Assembly (NCBI GenBank): GCA_963739545.1
Contig: CAVUAT010000011.1
Span: 124,001 to 188,000, forward strand
DNA from: CAVUAT01 sp963739545
GTDB taxonomy: Bacteria; Actinomycetota; Thermoleophilia; Solirubrobacterales; 70-9
Direction of reading: 5' to 3'
DNA: 64,000 bases
The notes below the pieces were generated by a model. The model saw only the letters and a program-made list of their open reading frames with translations. It ran no database searches and was not told where the DNA came from. The translations under genes were made by a program, and so were the position numbers. This document shows positions 53,011 through 60,250 of the stretch, in pieces; positions within the stretch are counted from its first letter, which is position 1; each line of letters starts with the position of its first letter.

Positions 53011-53958
53011 GTGCGAGCGGGTGGAAGACGGGGACGCGTATGCATCGCGACGGGCCTCGCGGCCTGCGCGGCGCTGCTCGCGCCCGCGTCGGGCCAGGCC
53101 TCCCCGCACGAGTTCCTGACCGCCACCGAGGCGCTCACGATGCAACCGACAATTTCGCTGAGGAAGGGGAGCGACCCCGAGATCCTCGACGGCGTGATCG
53201 TGACCGGGCGCGTGCCGTTTCCCGGCCCGGGGCGCAAGGTGCACGTCCGGGTCACGCGCGACGGCCGCAAGACCTCCACCCACCGCCTGCGGACCAACCG
53301 GTTAACCGGGCGCTACCGGATGCGGCTGAAGCTGCGCGGATGCTGCGAGTACATGGTGCAGGCCACCGACCGAAGCGGCCGCTCGAATGCGGTGCGATTC
53401 GCGGTCGGAGTGCCCTCGGAGCTCGAGACGGGCCGGCAGGCGGCGTTGTTCAACCACCTCCTGCGGGCCAACGGCTTCCACATGGACCGGGTGACCGACG
53501 AGCCGGACGAGGCGAGCGGCCTGGCGATCATGGCGCTTAGAAAGACCCACGAGCTGCCGCTCTCAGAGGACTACGAGCCGGCGCTGTTCAAGCTCCTGCT
53601 CTCGGGCGACGCAGCGTTCGAGCCCGTCCACACCGAGGCCGGCCGCCACGTCGAGGTCGACGTGTCGCGCCAGGTGATGGCGCTCGTCGAGGACGGCAAG
53701 GCCACGGACGTCTTCCACGTCTCGACCGGCTCCGGCGGCACCCCGCGCGGCCAGTGGAGCTTCTACAGCAAGGTCCCCGGCTACAACGCGAAGGGCATGT
53801 ACTACTCGATCTTCTACGACGGCGACTACGCCACCCACGGCTACTCGTCGGTGCCGACGTACCCCGCGAGCCACGGCTGCACGCGCAACCCGATCCCGTA
53901 CTCGGTCTTCATCTACGACTGGATCGAGCTCGGCGACGCGATGTACGTGTACGACTGA
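53011..53958 (+). CDS. L,D-transpeptidase (YkuD) family, exported
   Basis: 315 aa: signal peptide (GRVCIATGLAACAALLAPASGQA), a beta-rich middle domain (55-135), a short PG-binding-like helical segment (140-195), and a C-terminal YkuD domain ('VEVDVSRQVMALVEDGKATDVFHVSTG') with catalytic 'YPASHGCTRNP'. Forms 3-3 peptidoglycan crosslinks or attaches proteins. GACAAT (52999-53004) is 6 nt before GTG 53011. Confidence 0.9.
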   Translation: MRAGGRRGRVCIATGLAACAALLAPASGQASPHEFLTATEALTMQPTISLRKGSDPEILDGVIVTGRVPFPGPGRKVHVRVTRDGRKTSTHRLRTNRLTGRYRMRLKLRGCCEYMVQATDRSGRSNAVRFAVGVPSELETGRQAALFNHLLRANGFHMDRVTDEPDEASGLAIMALRKTHELPLSEDYEPALFKLLLSGDAAFEPVHTEAGRHVEVDVSRQVMALVEDGKATDVFHVSTGSGGTPRGQWSFYSKVPGYNAKGMYYSIFYDGDYATHGYSSVPTYPASHGCTRNPIPYSVFIYDWIELGDAMYVYD

Positions 53959-53969
53959 GCGGACGGACG

Positions 53970-54242
53970 CTAGGCAGCGGCGAAGCGCTTCTCGGCGCGG
54001 GCCTTGCGCTTCGCCGCCTCGACCTCGCGGTCCTTCGGCGGCGCCGCGGTGACCAGGTCGTCGAGCAGGGCGCGCGTCGCCGCGGCCACCTCTTCGACCG
54101 CTCGGTCGAATGCCTCTTCGTTGGCCTTGGAGGGCTTGGTCGAGCCGCTGATCTTGCGCACGTACTGAAGCGACGCGTCTCGGACCTCCTCCTCGGTAGC
54201 CGGAGGGGCGAAGTTATGGAGTTGTCTGATGTTTCTGCACAT
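53970..54242 (-). CDS. DUF2277 family protein
   Basis: 90 aa starting 'MCRNIRQLHNFAPPATEEEV', the invariant DUF2277 N terminus, then 'LQYVRKISGSTKPSKANEEAFDRAV'-type helices (LQYVRKISGS). Function unknown. 39 nt after the lepB-like gene on the same strand. Confidence 0.9.
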   Translation of the reverse strand: MCRNIRQLHNFAPPATEEEVRDASLQYVRKISGSTKPSKANEEAFDRAVEEVAAATRALLDDLVTAAPPKDREVEAAKRKARAEKRFAAA

Positions 54243-54281
54243 GCGTCAAGCGTACCCGGGAAGCACCGAATCAGGCTCGGC

Positions 54282-54866
54282 TCAGTCGACGTCGACGTCG
54301 ACGCGCCCGAGGATCGCCTCGGCCGAGACGGGCCCCCAGTAGCGGGAATCCTTGGCGGCGGCCCGGTTGTCGCCGAGCACGTAGAAGTGACCGTCGGGGA
54401 CGGTGATCGCAGCCGGCAGCTCGCAGCCGACCTTGCCGGGGCACGGCTTGATGAAGGGCTCCTCGACGGCCTCGCCGTTGAGGACGGCTCCGCCGCGCTC
54501 GACGGCGATCTCGTCACCGGGGCCGGCGACCACCCGCATCACGAACTCGTTCTCGGCCAAGCGGCCCTCGACGACCGCCGTCGGCGCGTCGCACCCGGAG
54601 TTCAGCTTGAACTTGGCCCCGCAGCGGTTTTCGAACACGCCGCTCGACGGGGTGAACGCGACGATGTCGCCCGCCTCGGGCTCGGCGTCCGAGTACGCCC
54701 CCTCGTCGAGGGTGAGCGGCTCGTCGAAGCCGATCGTCGGGAGCATCGAGTCGGAGGAGAGGTTGAGCCGGCGCTCGTCGTCGGAGGGGGCGGCGATGAA
54801 GGCGAGGGCCAGGAAGACGCCGACGATCGCCACGACGCCGGCTGCCATGGCAAGGCGCGTGCGCAT
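54282..54866 (-). CDS. Signal peptidase I paralogue lacking the catalytic lysine
   Basis: 194 aa, one N-terminal transmembrane helix (7-26) and an S26 fold. The catalytic Ser region SDSMLPT is intact, but box D reads EFVMRVVAGPGD where active enzymes have (I/V)KRV: the general-base Lys is Met. Box E reads GDNRAAAKDSR, missing the usual Ser. A second, canonical lepB lies at 59614. Either a specialised or inactive paralogue. Confidence 0.85.
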   Translation of the reverse strand: MRTRLAMAAGVVAIVGVFLALAFIAAPSDDERRLNLSSDSMLPTIGFDEPLTLDEGAYSDAEPEAGDIVAFTPSSGVFENRCGAKFKLNSGCDAPTAVVEGRLAENEFVMRVVAGPGDEIAVERGGAVLNGEAVEEPFIKPCPGKVGCELPAAITVPDGHFYVLGDNRAAAKDSRYWGPVSAEAILGRVDVDVD

Positions 54867-54875
54867 CGATCCAGG

Positions 54876-55059
54876 GTAGGCCCCACCGGGGCCATCGCCA
54901 TCGCGCTACGTCGCAAGTCCACAGTGGTCGGGTAGGCCCCACCGGGGCCATCCCCATCGCGCTACGTCGCAAGTCCACAGTGGTCGGGTAGGCCCCACCG
55001 GGGCCATCCCCATCGCGCTACGTCGCAAGTCCACAGTGGTCGGGTAGGCCCCACCGGGG
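54876..55059. repeat. 56-bp tandem repeat array, 3.3 copies, before ffh
   Basis: Units begin at 54876, 54932, 54988 and 55044 (last partial). Each starts GTAGGCCCC-ACC-GGGGCC, a strong hairpin; units 2 and 3 are identical, unit 1 differs by one base (ATCG versus ATCC). The final partial unit ends GGGGTCTACC and forms a longer hairpin with its own GGTAG. Lies between divergent lepB-like and ffh genes. Confidence 0.9.
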
Positions 55060-55124
55060 TCTACCGGCCCAACGGCCGGTCCCTGGATTCGGAGCCGATC
55101 GGAGGCCGTCTAACCTGATGAGCG

Positions 55125-56459
55125 GTGTTCGACCAGCTCTCAGACCGCCTCCAGGCCGTGCTCGGCGAGATCCGCTCTCGCGGCAAGCTGTCCGAGGACG
55201 ACGTCAAGAAGGCCCTGCGCGAGGTGCGCCTGGCGCTGCTCGAGGCCGACGTCAACTTCAAGGTCGTCAAGGACTTCACCTCGAGCCTGCGCGAGCGCCT
55301 CGAGGGCGCCGAGATCTCGGAGGCGCTGAACCCCGGCCAGACCGTCGTGAAGGCGGTCAACGACGAGCTCACCGAGCTGATGGGCGGCGCGGGCGGCCGC
55401 GAGATCGCGTTTGCCTCCAACGGCCCGACCGTGATCCTGATGTCGGGGCTGCAGGGCTCCGGCAAGACGACCGCCACGGCGAAGCTCGCGAAGCTGCTCC
55501 GCAAGGACCACAAGGACGTCGCGGTCGCCGCCTGCGACCTCCAGCGCCCCGCCGCGGTCGAGCAGCTCGAGCGCCTGGCCGGCCAGGCGAAGGCGACGTT
55601 CTACTCCCAGCCGGGGGAGACCGACGCGGTGAAGGTCGCGGCCTGGGCGCTCGACCAGGCCAAGGCTGAGAGCCGCGACGTGCTGATCGTCGACACGGCC
55701 GGGCGCCTGCACGTCGACTCCGACCTGATGGACGAGCTGGCGGCGGTGCGCAAGGCCACCAAACCCCACAACGTGCTGCTCGTCGTCGACGCGATGACCG
55801 GCCAGGACGCCGTCAACGTGGCCGAGTCGTTCGCCGAGACCGCGGACTTCGACGGCGTCGTGATCACCAAGCTCGACGGCGATGCTCGCGGAGGCGCAGC
55901 GCTCTCGGTCCGCGCGGTGACCGGCAGGCCGATCATGTACGCCTCGACGGGCGAGAAGCTCGACGAGATCGAGCGCTTCCACCCCGACCGCATGGCGGGC
56001 CGCATCCTCGGGATGGGCGACGTGATGTCGCTGATCGAGAAGACCCAGGACGAGTTCACCGCCGACGAGGCGGCCGACCTCGAGCGCAAGATCCGAAAGC
56101 AGCAGTTCACGCTCGAGGACTTCCTGGCCCAGATGCAGCAGGTCCGCAAGATGGGCCCCCTCGGGGGCCTGATGAAGATGATCCCCGGCATGGGCAAGGC
56201 GATGCAGGGGATGGGCCAGGTCGACGAGCGCGAGCTCGATCGAGTCGAGGCCATCATCAAGTCGATGACGCCCCACGAGCGCGCCCACCCCGACGAGATC
56301 AAGGGCTCGCGCCGCAAGCGCATCGCTAACGGCTCGGGCACGACCGTCCAGGCCGTCAACCGACTGGTCAAGCAGTTCGGGCAGATGCGCAAGCTGATGA
56401 AGCAGATGGCCGACGGCAAGATGCCGAACCCCGAGCAGCTCATGCGGGGCGCCCGGTGA
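55125..56459 (+). CDS. ffh: Signal recognition particle protein Ffh
   Basis: SRP GTPase, 444 aa: N domain, G domain ('GLQGSGKTTATAKLA', 'CDLQRPAAVEQL', 'VDTAGRLHVD', 'TKLDGDARGG', 'GEKLDEIERFHP') and a methionine-rich M domain (about 300-444, MKMIPGMGKAMQGMG) that binds signal sequences and 4.5S RNA. GTG 55125 lies 8 nt after TAACCT (55111-55116). Followed with overlap by a PD40 gene. Confidence 0.96.
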   Translation: MFDQLSDRLQAVLGEIRSRGKLSEDDVKKALREVRLALLEADVNFKVVKDFTSSLRERLEGAEISEALNPGQTVVKAVNDELTELMGGAGGREIAFASNGPTVILMSGLQGSGKTTATAKLAKLLRKDHKDVAVAACDLQRPAAVEQLERLAGQAKATFYSQPGETDAVKVAAWALDQAKAESRDVLIVDTAGRLHVDSDLMDELAAVRKATKPHNVLLVVDAMTGQDAVNVAESFAETADFDGVVITKLDGDARGGAALSVRAVTGRPIMYASTGEKLDEIERFHPDRMAGRILGMGDVMSLIEKTQDEFTADEAADLERKIRKQQFTLEDFLAQMQQVRKMGPLGGLMKMIPGMGKAMQGMGQVDERELDRVEAIIKSMTPHERAHPDEIKGSRRKRIANGSGTTVQAVNRLVKQFGQMRKLMKQMADGKMPNPEQLMRGAR

Positions 56460-57664
56460 GGTCCCTTCTGTGGGCCCTGGTCCTCGCCGCGGCCGGCGCG
56501 CTGCTCGCCGCGCCGGGAGCGCAGGCCGCGTTCCCCGGCTCTAACGGCCCGATCGTGTTCTCGAGCGGCCGCGCGCCGCACGGTCCCGACTCCGAGCTGT
56601 ACTCGATCACCCCAGACGGCGCCACCACGACGCGGCTCACCTTCAACGCCGGCCCCGACTCGGGTCCCTCATCCTCGCCCGACGGCTCCCGGATCCTGTT
56701 CTCCAGCCGCAGGGCCGCGCACCCGGGTGAGAGCCAGGTGTATTCGATCTTCTCCAATGGGCTCGATCCGCTTCGCCTCACGTTCAGCGCGAGCCAGGAC
56801 GGCGCCGGCTCGTTCTTCCCCGGCGGCAAGCGGTTCGTCTTCTCAGGGGTGCGCCCCGAGCACCCGGGCAACGTTGAGCTCTACGCGGTCAACACCGATG
56901 GGACCGGGCTTCTGCGCCTGACCGAGACCTCGGGCTTCGATGCCTCCGCAGCCGTCTCCGCGGACGGCACCAAGATCGTCTTTCTCACCCAGCGTCCTCC
57001 CGACTCCGAGATCTACGTGATGGACGCAGATGGCTCGAACGAGCGGAACGTCACGAACAGTCCGGCGACCGAGTTCGACCCCGACATCTCACCCGACGGT
57101 CGCAGCATCATCTTCATGAGCGACCGTGCCCCGCACGGACCCGACATCGAGCTCTATTCTCAGCCGCTGGACGGCTCCGCTCCGGCGATTCGCCTGACGA
57201 CCAGTGCGGGAGTCGACCGCGGCCCGGCGTTCTCGCCCGACGGGAAGTCGATCGCTTGGCAGAGCGACCGCGCTCCCCACGCCGGCAGCACCGAGATCTA
57301 CACGGCCGCCGTCGACGGATCCTCGCCGCGCAGGCTCACAAACAGCCCGGGGCCTGACGAGACCCCCAATTGGCAGGCGCTCAACAGCTGCGCCGGACGG
57401 CCGGCCACGATCGTCGGGACCCCTGTGGACGACAGCCTTCGCGGCACCAAGCGCGCCGACGTGATCGTGGGGCTGGCCGGCAAGGACGTGATCCGCGGCC
57501 TGCGCGGCAACGACCGCCTCTGCGGAGGCGCGGGCAAGGACCGCTTGCTCGGGGGCGGCGGACGGGACCGCCTGCTGGGCGGAGCCGCCAAGGACGTCCT
57601 CCGGGGCGGGCCGGGCACGGATGTCCTCAAGGGCGGCGCCGGCAAGGACTCCCAGCGGCAATAG
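56456..57664 (+). CDS. Exported PD40 beta-propeller protein with RTX-like C-terminal repeats
   Basis: 402 aa: signal peptide (LLWALVLAAAGALLAAPGAQA), then six or seven TolB-type PD40 blades (SPDGSRILFSS, SADGTKIVFLT, SPDGRSIIFMSD, SPDGKSIAWQSD) interleaved with 'ELYSITPDG', and a C-terminal stretch of GGxGxDxLxGG nonapeptides (GGAGKDRLLGG) like calcium-binding hemolysin repeats. GTG overlaps the ffh stop. An unusual insertion between ffh and rpsP; role unknown. Confidence 0.88.
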   Translation: MRSLLWALVLAAAGALLAAPGAQAAFPGSNGPIVFSSGRAPHGPDSELYSITPDGATTTRLTFNAGPDSGPSSSPDGSRILFSSRRAAHPGESQVYSIFSNGLDPLRLTFSASQDGAGSFFPGGKRFVFSGVRPEHPGNVELYAVNTDGTGLLRLTETSGFDASAAVSADGTKIVFLTQRPPDSEIYVMDADGSNERNVTNSPATEFDPDISPDGRSIIFMSDRAPHGPDIELYSQPLDGSAPAIRLTTSAGVDRGPAFSPDGKSIAWQSDRAPHAGSTEIYTAAVDGSSPRRLTNSPGPDETPNWQALNSCAGRPATIVGTPVDDSLRGTKRADVIVGLAGKDVIRGLRGNDRLCGGAGKDRLLGGGGRDRLLGGAAKDVLRGGPGTDVLKGGAGKDSQRQ

Positions 57665-57686
57665 CCCGCTAACCTCTCGCGTCGCA

Positions 57687-57938
57687 ATGGTTCGAATGAG
57701 ACTTAGACGAGTGGGTTCGAAGAAGAACGCCATCTGGCGCATCGTCGTCGCCGACAAGCGCTCCCCGCGCGACGGCCGCACGATCGAGACGATCGGCCAG
57801 TACAACCCGCAGACGGAGCCCTCGTTGATCGTGATCGACGAGGACCGCGCCCGCCACTGGCTCGAGCACGGCGCGAAGCCGACCCGCACGGTGTCGCACC
57901 TGCTGCGCACCAAGGGCATCGACTCTCTCAGCGGCTAG
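57687..57938 (+). CDS. rpsP: Ribosomal protein bS16
   Basis: 83-aa 30S protein: 'MVRMRLRRVGSKKNAIWRIVVADKRSPRDG' region (core RRVGSKKNAIWRIVVAD) and 'IGQYNPQTEP'. TAACCT (57670-57675) is 11 nt upstream. Begins rpsP-khpA-trmD-rplS. Confidence 0.96.
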   Translation: MVRMRLRRVGSKKNAIWRIVVADKRSPRDGRTIETIGQYNPQTEPSLIVIDEDRARHWLEHGAKPTRTVSHLLRTKGIDSLSG

Positions 57939-57957
57939 AGAGGGCGAGGTCCCGGTC

Positions 57958-58191
57958 ATGGGCGAGCTGCTCGAGTTCCTCGCACGCGGCCTTGTCGAGG
58001 ACGAGGACGCCGTCATCGTCACCGAGATCGAAGAGGTCGAGGGCGAGTTGATCCTCGAGCTCGAGGTCGCCGACGAGGACCTCGGCCGCGTGATCGGCCG
58101 CGGGGGCCGCGTCGCCAACGCGCTGCGAAGCGTGATGAAGGCAGCGGCCACGCGCCACGAGAAGCGCGTGATGGTCGAAATCTTGGACTAA
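57958..58191 (+). CDS. khpA: KH-domain RNA-binding protein KhpA
   Basis: 77 aa: acidic N-terminal half and a KH motif 'VIGRGGRVANALRSVMKAA' with the GxxG loop GRGG. Homologues bind RNA with KhpB and affect cell division. Sits between rpsP and trmD as usual; rimM, normally next, is absent. Confidence 0.92.
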   Translation: MGELLEFLARGLVEDEDAVIVTEIEEVEGELILELEVADEDLGRVIGRGGRVANALRSVMKAAATRHEKRVMVEILD

Positions 58192-58201
58192 CGTCGGGCC
58201 C

Positions 58202-58873
58202 ATGCGGCTGGACGTCTTCACCCTGTTTCCCGAGGCGCTTTCCTGGTTCGCCGGGCAGCGGCACGTCGCGAACGCCATCGAGGCCGGGAACGAGCTGAAC
58301 CTCGTTGACTACCGCGACTTCACCACCCTCAGCGGGCGGGTCGTGGATGACGCCCCTTACGGCGGCGGGGCCGGGATGGTGATGCGGGTCGATGTTGTGG
58401 ACGCGGCCCTCGAGGCGACGTACGGCGCCGGTCGCGCCAGCGTGCGGAAGATCGCGCTGACCCCGGGCGGCAGGCTCTTCGACGAGGAGCTGGCCGCGGA
58501 GCTGGCCGCGGAGGAGCACATCGCCCTGCTGAGCGGCCGCTACGAGGGGTTCGACGAGAGGGTGGTCGAGCACCTCGCCGACGAGGCCGTGTCGATCGGC
58601 CGCTACGTGCTCGCGGGCGGCGAGCTGCCGGCGATGGTGATCGCCGACGCCGTGCTCCGCAAGCTCCCCGGCGCGCTCGGCGACGACGGGAGCGCGGTCG
58701 AGGAATCCTTCAGCGAGGCACTCTCAGGCGCGCCGGAGTACCCGCACTACACACGGCCGCCGGAGTACAAGGGGTGGGGAGTCCCCGAGGTCCTGCTGAG
58801 CGGCGACCACGCCAAGGTACGCGAGTGGCGACTGGCCAAAAGCCGCGAGAGGGCCGAGGACAGCGAGGGCTGA
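58202..58873 (+). CDS. trmD: tRNA (guanine37-N1)-methyltransferase
   Basis: SPOUT-family enzyme, 223 aa. 'VFTLFPEALSWF', 'DAPYGGGAGMVM', and knot residues 'LLSGRYEGFDERV', 'IGRYVLAGGELPAMV', then 'EYPHYTRPPEYKGW'. ATG 58202; TAACGT (58189-58194) includes the khpA stop. Confidence 0.96.
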   Translation: MRLDVFTLFPEALSWFAGQRHVANAIEAGNELNLVDYRDFTTLSGRVVDDAPYGGGAGMVMRVDVVDAALEATYGAGRASVRKIALTPGGRLFDEELAAELAAEEHIALLSGRYEGFDERVVEHLADEAVSIGRYVLAGGELPAMVIADAVLRKLPGALGDDGSAVEESFSEALSGAPEYPHYTRPPEYKGWGVPEVLLSGDHAKVREWRLAKSRERAEDSEG

Positions 58874-58891
58874 ACCGCTACCATTCGCGCC

Positions 58892-58919
58892 TGCGCGAGC
58901 CGCCGGCACGCGCATTTTT
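58892..58919 (+). terminator. Intrinsic terminator or attenuator between trmD and rplS
   Basis: TGCGCG-A-GCC-GCC-GGC-A-CGCGCA followed by TTTTT (58915-58919): about 9 bp with an A.A mismatch. TACCAT (58879-58884) just upstream could start transcription at 58891, making it a rplS leader terminator. A second stem GGCCG/CGGCC lies in the remaining leader. Confidence 0.7.
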
Positions 58920-58978
58920 CACGTAATCGGCCGAACGTTTACCCGGCCCTCAGGACCCACGGGGACCATCCGCACCTG

Positions 58979-59617
58979 ATGAGCACAGTGATCGACAGCA
59001 TCGAGCAGCGCTCCCTTCAGAAGCGACCGAGCTTCGGGGCGGGCGATCGCGTGCGGGTCCACTTCCAGGTGATCGAGGGCAACCGCAAGCGCACCCAGGT
59101 CTTCGAGGGTGTCGTGATCAAGCGCCAGGGCAGCGGCGCCCGCGAGACCTTCACCGTCCGCAAGCAGTCCTTCGGCGTCGGCGTCGAGAGGACGTTCCCG
59201 CTGCATTCGCCGAAGATCGAGCAGCTTGAGGTCGCCGCCCGCGGCGACGTCCGCCGCGCCAAGCTCTACTACCTTCGCGACAAGGTCGGCAAGCAGGCCC
59301 GCGTCGCCGAGCGCCGCTGGGGCATCGAGGACGAGCTCGTGATCGCCCCCGAGGAGGCCGAGGCCGTGGACGCCGAGGGCGTCGCCGTCAGCGAGGCCGA
59401 CGCCGAGGTCACCGACGCCCCCGAGGACGACGCAGCGGAGGGCGAGGACACCCCCAAGGCCGAGGAAGCACCCGCCGAGGATGAGGAAGCACCCGCCGAG
59501 GATGAGGCTGTCGCTCCCGACGAGGAACAGCCTCAGGCCGAGGCGGAGGAGAAGCCCGAGGGCTCCGAGGACTCCACGGAGCCCGAGCAGCCCTCCTCCG
59601 AGAAGGCAGAAGGCTGA
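58979..59617 (+). CDS. rplS: Ribosomal protein bL19 with long acidic C-terminal tail
   Basis: Residues 1-115 are a standard bL19 ('RSLQKRPSFGAGDRVRVHFQVIEGNRKRTQVFEG' core, 'SFGVGVERTFPLHSPKIE', 'RRAKLYYLRDKVGKQARV'). A further ~95 residues are almost wholly Glu, Asp, Ala, Pro and Ser, including a duplicated EEAPAED unit from an 18-bp tandem repeat. An acidic tail on a ribosomal protein is uncommon. 212 aa; ATG 58979. The stop overlaps the CTG start of lepB. Confidence 0.94.
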   Translation: MSTVIDSIEQRSLQKRPSFGAGDRVRVHFQVIEGNRKRTQVFEGVVIKRQGSGARETFTVRKQSFGVGVERTFPLHSPKIEQLEVAARGDVRRAKLYYLRDKVGKQARVAERRWGIEDELVIAPEEAEAVDAEGVAVSEADAEVTDAPEDDAAEGEDTPKAEEAPAEDEEAPAEDEAVAPDEEQPQAEAEEKPEGSEDSTEPEQPSSEKAEG

Positions 59618-60228
59618 AAGTTCCCAAGCCGCAGAGCACCTCGGGCGCGCTCGCCGAGCTCGTCGTCATCGTCGCCTTGGCGCTGGGCCTCGCACTCGGG
59701 ATCCAGGCGTTCGTCGTCAAGCCCTACCAGATCCCCTCGCAGTCGATGGAGCCGACGCTCGACGTCGGCCAGCGAGTCCTGGTCAACCGCTTCCTCTACC
59801 GCTTCGCGGACCCGAAGATCGGCGACATCGTCGTCTTCCACCCGCCCGCAGGCGCCGAGCAGGGCAACCAGTGCGGCGTCCGCCGTCCGGCCGGGTCAGC
59901 CTGCCCCGAGGCGACGCCCGACCAGGCCGACGTCAACTTCATCAAGCGGATCGTCGCCGGCCCCGGCGACACGGTCGCGATCCAGGACGGCCACCCGGTC
60001 GTCAACGGGGTAGCCCAGACCGAGGAGGACTTCATCCGCGATTGCCGCCCGGGAGGCGAGTGCAACCTGCCGACGCCAATCGAGGTCCCGGCCGATCATT
60101 ACTTCATGATGGGTGACAACCGTGGAGAGAGCGACGACAGCCGATTCTGGGGACCGGTCCCAAGAGACTGGATCATCGGCAAGGCCTTCGGCACCTACTG
60201 GCCCCCGGAGAAAATCGGGATCCTCTAA
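59614..60228 (+). CDS. lepB: Signal peptidase I, CTG start
   Basis: Canonical leader peptidase: transmembrane helix (14-33, ELVVIVALALGLALGIQAFVV), catalytic Ser in IPSQSMEPT, catalytic Lys in 'FIKRIVAGPGDTV', box E 'MGDNRGESDDSRFWG'. No ATG/GTG/TTG precedes the helix; the frame starts CTG AAA GTT CCC at 59614, overlapping the rplS TGA as CTGA, after AGAAGG. A TTG at 59677 would remove most of the helix. 204 aa, partner to the lysine-less paralogue at 54282. Confidence 0.9.
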   Translation: MKVPKPQSTSGALAELVVIVALALGLALGIQAFVVKPYQIPSQSMEPTLDVGQRVLVNRFLYRFADPKIGDIVVFHPPAGAEQGNQCGVRRPAGSACPEATPDQADVNFIKRIVAGPGDTVAIQDGHPVVNGVAQTEEDFIRDCRPGGECNLPTPIEVPADHYFMMGDNRGESDDSRFWGPVPRDWIIGKAFGTYWPPEKIGIL

Positions 60229-60250
60229 GAAGCGACGAACGGCTGCCAGG

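Noticed and set aside
54282..54866. Calling the 54-kb lepB an ordinary signal peptidase
   Set aside because: The essential Lys is Met and box E is altered, so normal activity cannot be assumed.
54876..55059. CRISPR-like array
   Set aside because: The repeats are contiguous 56-bp tandem units with no variable spacers, and there are no cas genes.
60113..60250. ATG 60113 as the rnhB start
   Set aside because: It overlaps the conserved end of lepB by 116 nt and encodes non-homologous Ser/Arg-rich sequence.
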